NCBI RefSeq assembly: GCF_030269925.1
Contig: NC_085117.1
Location: 15,066,731-15,130,730, forward strand
Origin: Bombyx mori
Lineage: Eukaryota > Arthropoda > Insecta > Lepidoptera > Bombycidae
Direction of reading: 5' to 3'
DNA: 64,000 nt
Position 1 is the first letter of the stretch. Every line of letters starts with the position of its first letter. The notes beneath the pieces are model-generated. The model made no database searches. It was not told the origin of the DNA and saw only the letters and a list, made by a program, of their open reading frames with translations. Made by a program: the position numbers and the translations under genes. Positions 13,901-25,126 of this stretch are shown in pieces.

Positions 13901-16900
13901 GAATAAATAGTTCGATGCAACTTTGTTAACAAACCTTGATATTAAAACAATAGATGGTCGATTGTTAGCAGGTACGTTCGAAACTTTACCAACTTTACCG
14001 GTCCTTCCACGAATTACTCTCAATTGATTTCGGCTTCTTATTTTAAATTTCAAAGAAAAGATTTCTTGTAAAGATATTTGTGCCTAACTCATTTTAAAAC
14101 TGTCTTTGGATCCAAGAATAATATTTTTACACTTGTAAACAATTTTTTCGTTATTGTTTTTTAGGTTATTTGAAGTATTTTGGACATGTTGTTTGTTTTA
14201 TGTAGAATTTGTTGAAATCGTTAAGATTCTTAATGTATAACAAATCGACCATAATATGATCGAAGACTAATGTGATATGATTATGTTCAGTTCACCACTT
14301 CATATAATAATATGCCTACGACAATTAATTAATTTTATATCAAGGAAATATTACGATAATTTAAAGACTCTTATTAAAATAAATATGTTAATTTTAATAA
14401 AACATATTTGCTTGTAATGAATCATTCTTAAGTGTTTTGATTTGGACAAAGATGAATGTATTATAATGTATAATGTGTGATTCATGAAGTAAGCGATAAT
14501 AATTTTTTAAATTACTTTCCTGAATTAATATTTTAGAAAAAAAATTACATCTTTCAATTACAACTTCATTATTATATTGTTATTACGTCATATTGCATAC
14601 AAATTTTAATAGTCTATGCATTTGTTTGGATTAATACCTGAAACTATTTTTAAAAATTTAAAAGACTGCTATATACAACTACAAATCTCCGAGAATAATC
14701 TAGAGTAAGTTTCCGTTACTGTGTAAAAATTTGGAACGCAGAACATGTATGAATGAAACCGGGGTAGGTACATCCTGTCTCAAAGAATTTTAAAAGTATC
14801 ATAATTTTAATATATTAATATTCATTTTAATATATAATACTGTTGTATTGCAAATAATTACGCATTGACAGCATTCACGAGCAAAAATAAAAACACAAAC
14901 GACCTCTAAGTTGTATCATCGTTGCTTAAGATTTTTTACGGAGTGGCCCAATGATTACGGTATAATCGCCGTTTGCATTATTTGAAAGTAAAGTTTTTGT
15001 AAACACACCGCAAAGTTCAGTGTGGCAATGCTATTAATTATAATATTTAAAACCTAATTGACCTCTATATTGAATCATCTTCATCTATGTTTTTTTTTTA
15101 TGTTGTACATTGAGTAACGTACCATTAATGTAGTAGCGATTTTATGTTGCGTTCTTAAATCAACATTTTATGAGAAGATGCAAAATGTTTAGAAAGTTTA
15201 TTTATTTTTTCACTCTTATTATTTTATTGCCTTTATAGGCAGACTAGCTGTACCCGTCCGCTTCGCTGGACATTTAAAATTAACATTATTATTTCTCACC
15301 CCCACAAAGATTCTGATCATTAACGCCCCCGCAACTGGTGTAGGGAGTCCAACACTCATATAAATATTAGCCTATCTATTAAGTATATGTATTTTCTACA
15401 TGGATACCAAGTTTTAAGTCAATCAGATGCATGGTTCAGTAGTTATAACGAAACATCCGTAAAAACCATTGTTTTTTTTTTCCTACCTAATCTGATAGCC
15501 TTGAGAGGCTATTTCAGCGTAACCTTTACTAGTAGCTGAGCTCACTGGGCTCAAACCTGACGACGTTGCTAACACGAACCCTAGCAAGAACCGTGCTTCG
15601 CAGAATCTACCACCGGATCGGAAACGCGACCCACTCAGAAGATCCGGCGAGAAACTCAGTGGGCTGTGTCTGAGGGTTAATTTACTCATCGAGCCCTTCG
15701 TCGCAAGCGACGGGTTCGACGAGAACGGTGACCGGTGCTTGAGGTACCTAAAAGCACCGTTAGTGGATCGGGAGGATTCGAAATGACGTGTTCTGGGCGA
15801 CCTCGACTGTTTACCATTTGGTCCGCAGGATCGGGAATTAATGCTACCATTAATTCCTTACAAATGTTTTGGTTGAACTGATAGTTTGTAAAAATTCTGT
15901 ACTAAACAAAAAAATAGATAGCGCTCAGAAAATTTCGTGCAGTGAAATTCTAAAAAGATCTGTAGACAGGCACTGTGGTAGAACGCAGTATAGATAGTAT
16001 GGATGAACTCTACTCCGGTGGCGGGCGGTGCGATCATAAAAACGATATGACGGGATCATCTCAAGCAATTTCTCAGAACACTTACGATATAGTTATACAA
16101 TAATACGTAAAATATTTACAACTGCATACAATTTTCATGAGTCGACAAAACTTTGATTAATTGTAGACGTCGATAATGAGAATAGACACTTTTAAGGTAA
16201 AAAAAAATCGCGAAATATGTATATGAAATTGGAACGGAACAAAATGGATAGAGCAATACAAGGTGTTTTTCAGAAACATGTACATACCTACTTCTTGATT
16301 TACAATTTTAATGGGATTGATTGTTTTGTTGTGTTGTGCTGAACTTGTAGTTACAATATAATTGGAACCTCGATCTCCGCCCGAGGTATCGTTAAGTAAA
16401 ACACAACAAATTAACGCAATAAAAGTAATCAAATGATTTCGAATTTCGTTCGAAAGACGAAACGAATTGAATGATACAAAAACATTTCATTCAATAATAC
16501 ACTATTCAACGGCGAAGAGCGAGTTCGAATTTCAAATACGCGTCATAACAAAGATTCACTAAAATCGCGTAACGATACGCCCGAGGGGACTATTGCAGAG
16601 GCCCGTAAAGGTTATACGGTCATTTCACATCCGAACGACACCATGTTTTCTTTACAACAGGCGCGTTCGGGGAAAAGGAGTAAAACGTCGAAGCATCATA
16701 TGAATACCTTGTAAAACCATTAAATGTCAATGCTATTTGTTATTCTGTCACATCAATAATCTACGTTGAGATCAAAATAATCGATAATTTAAACTAGACT
16801 CTAATTGATTACTGAACTTAATTAATAATGCACCATAAATCTTGCATTCGATCTTTGAAATATTATTCGAACGTCGAGTCAATTACGATGACGATTTATG

Positions 16901-19900
16901 GTGATTTATATCATAGACTTATTTGATTAAAGTCAAATAATAGATGAATTCGGTTTCTTGCGCATTGAGCGTCAAGTCAAACAACGTTCATAGGTACACA
17001 TTTTACAAACATACTACCTCGGTCAATTCGTTAAATATGTTCATTTATAGGGCTTGTTTAGTACCAAAAGTTAATTTCATTTTCTTATCGCAACGCAAAA
17101 AAAACGGACGTAACCAGATAAAAAACACATTATGATTTATAATACGTAATATCAATGACGTAAAATCTCTGCTTCATACGAAATAGCATAAAGAATAACG
17201 TCAATGGAATTAAATACTATAATGCAAAGCAAATACTGTATAATTATGCTGAACAATCCAGTTATTGTAATACCTAAGGCGTACGACGCAGTGTATTCAC
17301 CTGTGTGTGAATGAATCGATTACGTTTAGTCGAGGTCCCCACCACTAAAATCGTACTTCGCGATGGTCGACGTAAAAATAGAAGGAGATCCCCGCGATGT
17401 TCGCGGCATACATAGTTTTAAACAAGTGAAATTCTTGTTTTATTGCTTTAAGGAAAATTAACTTTGAAATTGTAAGTAATTATGTATAAGTAGCAATGCA
17501 TTTTTGATGTTTTTACGTAGCCAGCTGTGTCGCGACCAACATCCGTGTTTACTAGTGACACACCGACACGACGTCACGCGGTCGCACGCACACAAACACA
17601 CCGATAACATACCAAACACCGCACGTAAATAACAAAAGCTGGGCTCTATCACACATCCAACTGTTTTTTTTTTATGTTTGAGATATTACTGGTGGCTCGG
17701 AGGCCTTTCCAGTTTTACCAGGGCGGGTGGGCGAGCAAGGGCTCAGACAGGAGGGGTGGGATGTGCTAACAGCTACCCGGGCGCCTCCAAAGGAGACCTA
17801 ACAACTCAAAAGTAGCTGCTTCGCGAATGAATCTACTACCGGATCGGAGTCGCGACCCGCTGTCAAGATCCAGCGAGTAACTCAGCGGGCTGATGTTTAG
17901 GTTAGGCTGCATATCAAGCTCTTTGCCGAGTTCGACGAGTACCTACGGTTACCGGGGTCCCTACTCCTAGTGTTAGAGCTAAAGGTGCCTAATGCAAGGG
18001 TTATTGAATCTAATGGACATCCAACTGATGCACGGATCTATTACACTTATCCAAGACACTCTAGGGATGAGCGTAGCCTTATAATCGACATTAAATCCTA
18101 GTCTATACAATTCAACAAGAATACTAAAACCAAAAATGAAACACGAGATTGTATTTCAGCTGACATATGACGCGTCATAAACGTTAAATAATGAGTCATC
18201 GCATGAATCACTTGGGGTGGGATTGTGTGACCTGGAAATTTTGAAACCTAGCGATCGAAGGACCGCTATGAAATGGTTGGAAAATGCGGGCAGTTTGTTC
18301 AGTTTCATCGAATTTATGACGTAAAACCCATTCGAAGGTTATGTTTATCTTGATTTTGATACGTATATTTATTTAGTTTGGTCTCGTTTCAACGGAGATA
18401 TTAGAAATAAACAATAAATACAAAATAAATAGAGGTTTTTCATCATACTTAACTTCCGTACAAATTGATTCGAAATGTGTTATCTAAATACTAACGCAAA
18501 ATGGTAGCATCTAATTTATTTAATACAAGCGGACCGCTCCGGCTTCGCTCGAATCTTTAATAAAAATTTCAACAATATTTGACGTTTTATTTTTTTAAAT
18601 AATAGAACACTTATTGCGGCATAACTATAATAGTTAGACACATGCTGTCGCGACACTTTTTGTAAATAATAATGTGTTCTACAAAGTCGCAGTACATTAT
18701 TTTATTCTATCATCAATAGTTTTCGTAGGGCGCGCGATGTAAAGAATATTTTAGGTATTTTTTTTACACCTTGGGTTACATTATTGAAGTTCCGTAATTT
18801 TTGAAGAATCCGTAATTTTTTTCAAAAAAGATTATAGCCTATGTCACTCGGGAATAGTGTAGCTTCCAAACAGTGAAAGAATTTTTTAAATCGGTTCAGT
18901 AGTTTCGAGCCTATTCAATACAAACAAACAAACAAATCTCTCCTCTTTATAATATTAGTATAGATTTTGAAACAACTGCGTCTGTCTAAAGTTAGAAAAA
19001 ACGTAAAGTTCTCACTCTAAAACGATACGGAGCACTTTCCACGCAAAACCAGAAAAAAACAGAATTTTATCCAGTTGCTTTACGAAATTGTCTTTTGCTC
19101 AATGTACTCAATGTTGAATGTTAAAATACTATTTTAATGTTGTCCTCGAAGATAACCTCGAAGAAGCCTAATTATATGAACAAAACTAGTACATTTATAT
19201 CCGTTTCCATATTGTACCAAATACTTTAATATATAAAAAAATATTCTATTACATTGTAATTATTATCTATTAAAAGAGCAAAACATTCCTAATGTTTCAT
19301 GTTACATCAAACAAAATATACGACCGATAACATTTTAGTAAACATTACAAGTTAAATAAGGTTAAGGTACAATAATAATCATGTCATTACGATCACGTGT
19401 TGAATCGAAAACAATAATAGTAATAAAAATAGCGTCTTAGGTTTTATTCGAAATTGTTTTAAAAACCTGCATTGTCAGACCGTGACTGCAGATGAGTTTT
19501 TCATACACTCACCGATCGGAAGTTGATGGTGCCCCTCATCGATATATTACCACATCGATGGTACCCCTAGTAATAATATTGACTGTTTTTTTAAATCTAT
19601 TATAAATATATTTAACCCAATTTAAATGAGTAAAAATATTGTGTTTTTCGTTTATTAATAAGTACCTACTGAATATTTTATTTTATAAAGAATTTGCTTC
19701 TCTATCTATTCTACTCCATAATATTTAAATAAATTACTATCTAACTATATCTGCATTGAATAAGATCTAAGCAATCTAAAACGCTACGTTTTGTTTAAAT
19801 TCTTATGAGATAACTTTTGAGTTTCACTACTGAAACATTTACTGTCGATTGACGAGCTCCGTATATCGACGTAATAGTAATTGAAACATAATAAAACAAA

Positions 19901-22369
19901 CCGACAGTCATTTAAAAGCATTGAGTCACAACACAACATGGTATTTTATTATTTGTTTCACAATCTTGAGACTCCGTCTTTTATTTTACGAGCTTTATGG
20001 AATGTCAAATGTAACAATGTTGTGGTGCTTTTTGGAACAAAAGCCAAAATCTCAGCTTTGTATTATTGTTGTTTTATTCCTTTTTTTACTTAATGCACGT
20101 TTTCTTTTTATTACTAATGATGAGGTCGTTAAGCATTTTTCTTGTTTTGATAATTGTAAAAAATTCCAAGAAACTATATACATGATATAGTGATAACAAA
20201 ATGATATTTGTCTAATGTTTATATTTGAACGATTAACAAAATGATGTTTCACAATAACGCTATTTCGTAAATTACATTTACCAGTAGCGTATTGTGCGCC
20301 CGTACGGATGGATGTCACTGTTCTACCAGCTTGTTGCGAAAAGCAGTCCTTCGTTCTGCTTTGAATCGTAACAACACGACTTTTTTTTTTCTACCTATGC
20401 TGATAGCCTTGAGAGGCTATATCAGCTTCTCCTTGGCGTGTAGGTGAGTTCACGGGGCTCAAACCGGGTGTTTTACTAACACTGGCCCTAGCAAGAGCAG
20501 TGCTTCGCAGAATCTACCACCGGATTGGAAACACAACCCACTGAAAAGATCCGGCGCGAAACTCAGTGGGCTGTGTCTATGGGTTAATTCGCTCGTCGAG
20601 CCCTTCGTCGCAAGCGACGGGTTCGACGAGGACAGTGACCGGCACGACCGGTATTACAATATAAAATAGACTTTGGTTTCATGTTTTCAAAGTAGGTAAT
20701 GCCTTTCACGTTATGGTGTCTATTGTATCCGGTTTTTTTTTAATTGCTTAGATAGGTGAACGAGCTCACGGCCCACCTGGTGTTAAGTGGTCACCGGAGC
20801 CCCTAGACATCTACAACGTAAATGCCGCCACCCACCTTTCTTGCCTTAGTTACTAATAAAGAAGTGGTATTTACAAGCCGTTCGACAATTCGGATCACCT
20901 ACATCAATTAGCGCGTTTAAAAATAAAATGAGAATTTCTGAAAAACCATGATTCGTTACATGTGAATACATTTTGGTAATGTGACGTCACGCTACAGGCG
21001 TCTGTCTGTGTTTCGAGAGATGTCTAGACTTTCCACAGGGCCAGACGGAAAATAATTTTAGCGCTACATATTTGTATATTATGCGTACACTTGTATATAT
21101 TGTATACTTGTTTGAACAGCAAATTAAGTGACGTATTCAACGAATATTTGTTTGTTCGACTTATTTTGAAATTATTTTACGTTTTTCACTAAGACGATTT
21201 TCATTCTTCCCTACTATGGTTTAAATTTGTACTTAATCAGTTTAATAAAAATTAACTCTACATTCATAAAGTTAATGGGGGTCTTTATTTCGGAATCGTA
21301 TTTATATTACAATTATAAACTAATTAATAAATTAAACTTTTAGCTTTAACCACATAATTAAAACATTTAAATTTTAACAGAAAAAATAATAGAGCTGATC
21401 CCACAAAGCGACGTTACGGTTTTATTTAAACATACAATTCAATGTAAATCATTTATACGAAATCTAAAAGATAAATATTTAGACATACATACATACATTT
21501 ACTTTAAATATATTAATAATAACAGTACAGCTTTGCACCTTACTGGTAAGATAATACGAATCGCAATCCTCTACAAGAAGGTTGATTTAAAATACAATTT
21601 TCTATTCAGTGATATCTGCAGACAATAATATAGGTAGGAAGAGAGCCTATGTTTGGGTTCTAGTTTAGTTTATCCTAGGTTCAATTAGGTCACAAGTGTC
21701 GCACTGACCCACATTACGCGCACATGGCAATGTTTTCCACCGCATTTCAAAGGTTTCAATCTTTTAGAATTTACTCATGTATATTATTAGCAAACAGGTA
21801 TGCGACATTTACATCTTATCTAAAGCGAATATTGCGTCACGTTTAAATAATGAAATTATTTGATAGATTATGCATAGTTTTCATTTTTATTTTTAGATCG
21901 AATCTTAAATTAAACATATAAAAATTACGTTTATTGTTATCTGAAGCCAACAGGGTATATTTTTAAACAACAATTTCAATAAGAGCATCTACATCCGTAA
22001 CTGTTTTCCCCACCTCGGTTTTCGGCGATATGTACGAGCAGACAAACAACGTATATATGTATCAATTCAAATGTGTATCGAGCAAGGTCTTATATTACAT
22101 TATGTTTATTTCAATCATCATTGTGGATACGACCATTTGTTTTCATTGAATGCATTTTACGTCGAGGTCACTGAACTTCAAAGCATGGACGCATTACGCC
22201 CCCCGCCTATTCACTACCCCATGAAAATACCACGCACAAGGAAAACACTATCACTAAAATACTCAAAATTCACATAAAATAACGTACCAGGATTTAAACA
22301 GTCGGCGCACACGTTATTTCCACTTCGTTTTTGCAACTCCTGTAATAATTTCTGGTTATGGTCTACCAT
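4910..22369 (-). CDS. ADAP1: ADAP1/centaurin-alpha (ArfGAP with dual PH domains), 7 coding exons
   Basis: Spliced minus-strand gene: exons 22369-22288, 13436-13211, 11479-11306, 8314-8138, 7411-7176, 6786-6592 and 4974-4910. Every junction has GT/AG and matching phase, giving 384 aa (vertebrate ADAP1 is about 374). Residues 1-125 are an ArfGAP zinc-finger domain: C21, C24, C41, C44 in CX2CX16CX2C spacing, then IHRGMG with the catalytic arginine at R49. Two PH domains follow, about 131-236 (starting SMQGFLMKRG) and 254-360 (starting AREGWLWKTGP, then RRRWFTLDNRKLMY). The family binds PI(3,4,5)P3 through its PH domains and stimulates GTP hydrolysis by Arf6 at the plasma membrane, often in neurons. 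The start is the only Met that begins the ArfGAP helix (MVDHNQKLLQEL). Intron 1 is about 8.9 kb. Exon 6 also reads into a stop if its donor is not used. Identity is confident; the last 22 residues are less so. Confidence 0.93.
5314..5348. repeat. (CT)n microsatellite
   Basis: Imperfect CT/CCT run between coding relics of LINEs. Confidence 0.7.
5384..5520 (-). mobile_element. LINE (RTE-like) C-terminal fragment
   Basis: Minus-strand translation gives RRPRGRPKTRWKDVV followed by DRAKWRSKVRKADP and a stop. This is the usual C-terminal tail of RTE-type endonuclease/reverse transcriptase proteins. Only the last 45 or so residues survive. Confidence 0.6.
5573..6500 (+). mobile_element. Bm1-type SINE, split by a LINE insertion
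   Basis: The head at 5573-5650 is tRNA-like (A box GTGGCCTAAAGGAT, B box GTTCGAATCCC). The body runs to 5903 and resumes at 6409-6500 with the usual 3' part (GGTGGGTGGCGCATTTACG). The 10-base sequence AACTTATATC is present at both edges of the interruption, a target-site duplication made by the inserted LINE. Confidence 0.8.
5904..6408 (-). mobile_element. 5'-truncated LINE inserted in Bm1
   Basis: About 505 bp flanked by a 10-base duplication (5894-5903 and 6409-6418). The minus strand encodes the end of a reverse-transcriptase protein: RRQLRLCGHVMR, then GGQFLRYKD, then AQNRLEWRRLV. It finishes with a CX2C-X12-HX3H zinc finger and a stop at 5973. The 3' tail has CATGA repeats, typical of elements that end in short tandem units rather than poly(A). 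Confidence 0.75.
6592..6786 (-). CDS. ADAP1: ADAP1 coding exon 6 (end of PH2)
   Basis: Acceptor TTTTAG before 6786, donor GTGAGT directly after 6592. Encodes the end of PH2 with the C-terminal helix HEDRDCWLAVLQQTI and then LTPQDST. If the donor is skipped, the frame reads two more residues and stops at 6586-6584, so a shorter C-terminus is possible. Confidence 0.9.
6977..7075 (+). repeat. Diverged LINE-A 3' fragment
   Basis: Contains GACGGTAACCACTTACCATC and GGTAGGCCGTATG, the same 3' end as the LINE-A copies at 24012, 50174 and 51709. Confidence 0.5.
7106..7162. repeat. (TC)n microsatellite
   Basis: Polypyrimidine run with few interruptions in ADAP1 intron 5, a few bases from the exon 5 donor. 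Confidence 0.8.
7176..7411 (-). CDS. ADAP1: ADAP1 coding exon 5 (PH1-PH2 linker and PH2)
   Basis: Acceptor CACAG before 7411, donor GTTAGT after 7176, phase 2 to 1. Encodes the hinge (FPSTPESDLIHRLPRDF) and the first half of PH2, with the K-T-G-P and RRRWFTLDNRKLMY segments that contact phosphoinositide in the family. A polypyrimidine (TC)n tract lies just downstream in intron 5. Confidence 0.93.
7497..7895 (+). repeat. RTE-like retroelement tail
   Basis: Shares nearly its whole length with 18527-18966. It ends with the widespread signature ATCGGTTCAGTAGTTTC, then (AAAC)n-like CAAACAAACAAACAAA and TATAATATTAGT. Relative to the other copy it lacks about 38 bases around 7615. Lies in ADAP1 intron 4. 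Confidence 0.6.
8138..8314 (-). CDS. ADAP1: ADAP1 coding exon 4 (PH1)
   Basis: Acceptor CCAG before 8314. The donor is the GTAATT after 8138, not the GTAATA 14 nt upstream of it, because only this choice keeps phase 2 into exon 5 and restores the PH1 C-terminal helix (EVISNWYTAIRCAQLHLLQ). Confidence 0.9.
8315..11305. other. ADAP1 intron 3 (2.99 kb), mostly unique AT-rich DNA
   Basis: No exon of ADAP1 fits here. There is one small plus-strand frame at 8798-9043 (see findings), a Bm1-like relic near 10060-10150, and a CpG-richer stretch at 10330-10640 without coding signal. Confidence 0.5.
11306..11479 (-). CDS. ADAP1: ADAP1 coding exon 3 (end of ArfGAP, start of PH1)
   Basis: Acceptor CACAG before 11479, donor GTGAGT after 11306, phase 2 to 2. 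Encodes EQWIRAKYEREEF, which closes the ArfGAP domain, then a short linker and the first PH strand (GFLMKRGKEDSRYQLRKF). Confidence 0.93.
11869..12090 (-). repeat. LINE 3'-end repeat, family C
   Basis: T run, then CTGCCTAAGCTGATAG and the shared blocks ATCTACCATCGGATCG and AAGATCCGGCG. Truncated relative to 15474-15800. In ADAP1 intron 2. Confidence 0.65.
12853..13091 (+). mobile_element. Bm1-type SINE, 5'-truncated
   Basis: Begins at TTACTGGTGGTAGTACCTC, lacks the tRNA head, and ends AAGCAATAAAAAAAAAATC. In ADAP1 intron 2, about 120 bases from exon 2. Confidence 0.8.
13211..13436 (-). CDS. ADAP1: ADAP1 coding exon 2 (ArfGAP core)
   Basis: Acceptor TTTTCAG before 13436, donor GTAAGT after 13211, phase 1 to 2. 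Encodes DPDWASYNLGIFICMRC, the arginine-finger segment IHRGMGAHISKVKHL and the following helices up to NDPQ. This is the most strongly conserved part of the protein. Confidence 0.95.
13437..15237. other. ADAP1 intron 1, distal part; no element recognised
   Basis: AT-rich and largely non-repetitive within this window. No convincing exon; the minus-strand frame at 13862-14053 has no ATG. Confidence 0.4.
15238..15470 (+). repeat. RTE-like retroelement tail
   Basis: Reads CTAGCTGTACCCGTCCGCTT, then a region ending AATCAGATGCATGGTTCAGTAG. This is the same type of 3' tail as 57683-57900, though diverged. Confidence 0.45.
15474..15800 (-). repeat. LINE 3'-end repeat, family C (longest copy)
   Basis: The most complete copy here: T run, CTACCTAATCTGATAGCC, ACCACCGGATCGGAAACGCG, GAGCCCTTCGTCGCAAGCGA, and then GGTGCTTGAGGTACCTAAAA. 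An open frame on the minus strand (68 aa, rich in S, R and G) is part of the repeat. Confidence 0.65.
15970..16085 (-). repeat. LINE-A fragment
   Basis: Matches the reverse complement of the LINE-A coding part at TACTCCGGTGGCGGGCGGTG and CGGGATCATCTCAAGCAAT. Internal piece only; no 3' end. Confidence 0.55.
17662..18005 (-). repeat. LINE 3'-end repeat, family D
   Basis: T run, then GCCTTTCCAGTTTTACCAGG and GGCGCCTCCAAAGGAGACC. Shared with 33668, 41225 and 53738 in the opposite orientation. The right half shares ACCGGATCGGAGTCGCGACC with family C, so C and D have related tails. Confidence 0.6.
18527..18966 (+). repeat. RTE-like retroelement tail
   Basis: Second copy of the element at 7497-7895, in the same orientation, with an extra segment near 18640-18680. 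Ends CAAACAAACAAACAAATC and ATAATATTAGTATAGA. Confidence 0.6.
18967..20380. other. ADAP1 intron 1, AT-rich, nothing recognised
   Basis: Several short frames on both strands at 19880-20320 overlap each other and show no motif or splice support. No repeat shared with the rest of the window was seen. Confidence 0.4.
20381..20655 (-). repeat. LINE 3'-end repeat, family C
   Basis: T run, CTACCTATGCTGATAGCCTT, ATCTACCACCGGATTGG, GAGCCCTTCGTCGCAAGCGA. In ADAP1 intron 1. Confidence 0.65.
20733..20846 (-). mobile_element. Bm1-type SINE 3' fragment
   Basis: Reverse complement of the Bm1 end: TTGCTTAGATAGGTGAACGA and CACGGCCCACCTGGTG, stopping after ACGTAAATGCCGCC. Confidence 0.75.
20847..22287. other. 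ADAP1 intron 1, proximal part
   Basis: AT-rich, with a short (CATA)n tract near 21485. No exon or repeat recognised; the 22071-22277 frame has no splice or motif support. Confidence 0.4.
22288..22369 (-). CDS. ADAP1: ADAP1 coding exon 1
   Basis: Start ATG at 22369 to a GTACGT donor, ending in phase 1. Encodes residues 1-27, including the first zinc pair (VCADC) and the conserved LNP that continues as DPDWAS in exon 2. The DNA just upstream (22370-22450) is CpG-rich, as expected of a 5' UTR or promoter. Confidence 0.9.
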
Positions 22370-22560
22370 CGTGGAAGTTTTGCATCAATAATGAAGACAT
22401 GCACGCTTGCCGCTAGCGTACGTCGCGTCGCCACTCGAAAGTCGCGCGACCAATCGGTTCAACGAACGCCATTTCGTGGGTGACGAGCGCCATTGCATTC
22501 GCACGCGTTCGGAACCGGCTGGCATGAATAAGATAGAAAGAGAGATCTGGAAGTCTTTAC
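22370..22560 (-). promoter_or_regulatory. CpG-rich 5' flank of ADAP1
   Basis: The stretch upstream of the ADAP1 start has many CG dinucleotides and no coding frame; its neighbours are AT-rich. A promoter and 5' UTR is the simplest reading. No TATA box was seen. Confidence 0.4.
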
Positions 22561-23825
22561 ATGAATGAAACCAGTGTGTAGTGGATGGTAGTGGATACTC
22601 GTAACGTAAGCTTGTGTGCGTGAGTATACACCGTAGTACGAATAGAAGCCGTACGCCGTACGTGTTGGTATCTACGTGATGCGATCATGCGATGCGAATA
22701 CAACGCCTGTCTCGCGTAAATACTTGTAAATACTGGGTGGGAAACTAATACGGCTGTCGCTCTATAAATAGTAAATACATCATTATAAAGCTAATTCTAC
22801 GAATACCGCATTCCTTGCTAACGTTTCCACATACATAATTACATAATTAATAGGAAATTACTTACTTGTGAATGTGATTTGTTAATATATTTTGAGAAAA
22901 ACTTGAAATAAAATATTTTAACAAATTTCAATTCGATCGTTACACATAATGTGTAATTATTCTAAGTAGTCAACTATTACTGACTATCTATTAAGGACTT
23001 GCTACATGTTTGTTTAATTTAAAGACATTAAAATTTAACTATTTAAGGCTTGTATAATAATTGTTTAGATTATAATAATATTTACTAGGAAAAATATGAA
23101 TCCAGACTCTATCACTATTCCATACTTTATAAATGAAGACAAGTAAGTACTTACATGTGGCCCAAAACAGATAACATCTGAGTGATAGATAGATCTATCT
23201 TCGCAGATAAAAATTGTCGATTCGTGTAGAAAATAGCATAAACTTTTGTTTTCGTCATAAATGAAATGTACGTACAAAAGCACTGGTGTTTGCTTGCCCG
23301 CATAAAGCACCAACATTCTACCTATTTCTGTTGTGAGTCATTCGTAAATTGAAACTGTGTAACTTTAATTTGGTTGTAAATTGATTGTAGTTAAATAATA
23401 CCCAATAATGTAGAGTGATAGAGTCGCAGAGATTTATAGTGTTGTATTTGAATTTCTTCGTTACATAACTCAAGACATGAGGCTCGAGACATAACATAAA
23501 GTTAGAAACATTAAATAAAGTACTTCAAATAAAAAAATAGAAAATTGAAATTTGAAAATTTAGAAAATAAAACTGTCTCTAGAATATGGCATAGATACAT
23601 ACTGCAGATTTCTTGAAATTGCGGTTACATGTCAAATAATTTCTTCGCAGTGAACATGTAAACCTGTGTCTTTAAAGGATTGAATTTAATTAAATTCAAT
23701 AGAATAATGAATTTAATTAAATTCAATACACTTTCGGAAACCTAACCCAGAAAGTTCTCCATTTCAGATACAAGTTTGATCATCTCTCCTGAACCGTATT
23801 TCGGGACAAAACTCTTATGGCCAGT
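22561..23825. other. Intergenic, nothing recognised
   Basis: AT-rich. A 20-base word around AATTTAATTAAATTCAATA occurs twice near 23685-23730. No coding signal. Confidence 0.35.
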
Positions 23826-23826
23826 A

Positions 23827-23930
23827 TTTTTTTTTATTGCTTAGATGGGTGGACGAGCTCACAGCCCACCTGATATTAAGTGGTTACTGGAACCCATAGA
23901 CATCTATAACGTAAATGCGCCACTTAACGT
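23827..23930 (-). mobile_element. Bm1-type SINE 3' fragment
   Basis: ATTGCTTAGATGGGTGGACG and CACAGCCCACCTGATATT, ending at GTAAATGCGCCAC. Confidence 0.75.
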
Positions 23931-24011
23931 GTATCCCCCATGTTATCATCCGCATAGCAATGCATGCCATCGATGTACAGCACGTCATTGATAAACAAGA
24001 TGAAAATGGTA

Positions 24012-24190
24012 GAGGTGTGTTTCCCGAGCGCTATGACGTGTCCTTCTTCAAACGAGGCTTGTGGAGAGTATTAAGCGGTAGGCAGCGGCTTGGCTCTGCC
24101 CCTGGCGTTGCTGAAGTCCATGGGCGACGGTAACCACTCACCATCAGGTGGACCGTACGCTCGTCTGCCTACAAGGGCAATAAAAAAAAA
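24012..24190 (+). mobile_element. LINE-A 3' end, 5'-truncated
   Basis: Encodes the last residues VFPERYDVSFFKRGLWRVLS of the LINE-A protein and the frame's end HGRR, then the 3' UTR CACCATCAGGTGGACCGTA and an A-rich tail GGCAATAAAAAAAAA. Confidence 0.7.
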
Positions 24191-24379
24191 TTAAGATAAC
24201 CCTGTGGCGTTCATGGTCATGGCATACGGGTAGCAACCATCAACAATCTATTTGATGCCCTGTCCATCCAAAACGATAACGATTAAAGGCCTTTGCGATT
24301 CCGTGTCTCGTAGCAAGAGCCTTGCACTTGCACTCGTAGGCCTCAGACCAACGATGAATGAGGTACACGTGAAGGTCAC

Positions 24380-24590
24380 CAGCTAAAGGTCGCTGATAAG
24401 CTGGCGATCCTGAAATACCCTAGATGCTGAATGTCAGTAACTCGCTCCAGCATCTTGGAAAGCAAGGACTTAATCGTGATAGGTCTGTAATTTCAATGGG
24501 TCCAACCAAACACCCTTCTTGGAGATGATGTGGGCATGGGCGACCTTCCACGCAGAGGGAGCCTTATTGGTACTACTATAGGAGCGGCGA
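24380..24590 (-). pseudogene. Degenerate reverse-transcriptase remnant (weak)
   Basis: The minus strand read through stops gives WKVAHAHIISKKGV and similar pieces that resemble the palm region of LINE reverse transcriptases. Stops and shifts are frequent. Only the flavour of the sequence supports this. Confidence 0.25.
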
Positions 24591-25126
24591 TGCAAACGCG
24601 TTAAAATTATAAAATCAGATAGAGCTAACTTCAACCTTTAATCAAATAGGTCCTGCATATCCTTTTGGATGGGCTGACTTGATATTCATACACGGTCAGG
24701 TACAGTAAAGGGTTTGCTTTTCAACGGCCCTAAGCCAGGATTCACATATTATTATGTAAGTGTGTAAAAATTATGTACAAGACAAGAATGAAAAATCATG
24801 ATCCTACACGCAGACCCAGTATAACATTTTTCAATAAATATTCAGTTCGATCGGGAAAGGAAACCGAAGCCAATGTCATTTAGGCTCGCTAATTATTAAA
24901 TCAACGGGGCGATCAAATTTCAAAATTTACGACTTGTTGGACATAAAGTACGAGTATACGATACGTATCTCATCGCAGTCTTTAAGTTAAGAATCGCTTA
25001 GCGCTATGGAAAGCTAGTGAGGCAATTTATTAATCATGCATATCTCAGAACAGATCTATGTGTTCTCGAATGAAAATAACTTACAAAAGTAGTATAAATA
25101 ATATTTTTCGGACAGATGTTCCGAGA

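Noticed and set aside
13862..14053. Minus-strand frame with a plausible-looking GRTGKVGKVSNVPANNRP segment
   Set aside because: Starts with TTG, has a stop shortly upstream, no good acceptor, and no matching exon.
16157..16432. Minus-strand frame that looks like a signal peptide exon (ITFIALICCVLLN) followed by a GTATGT donor
   Set aside because: The frame has no ATG: the apparent start is TTG, and a stop lies upstream in frame. No partner exon with matching phase was found.
17458..17652. Cysteine-rich minus-strand frame of 64 codons
   Set aside because: It starts at ATT/TTG-type context without support, no signal peptide, no splice sites, and lies in a CpG-rich patch that opens frames by chance.
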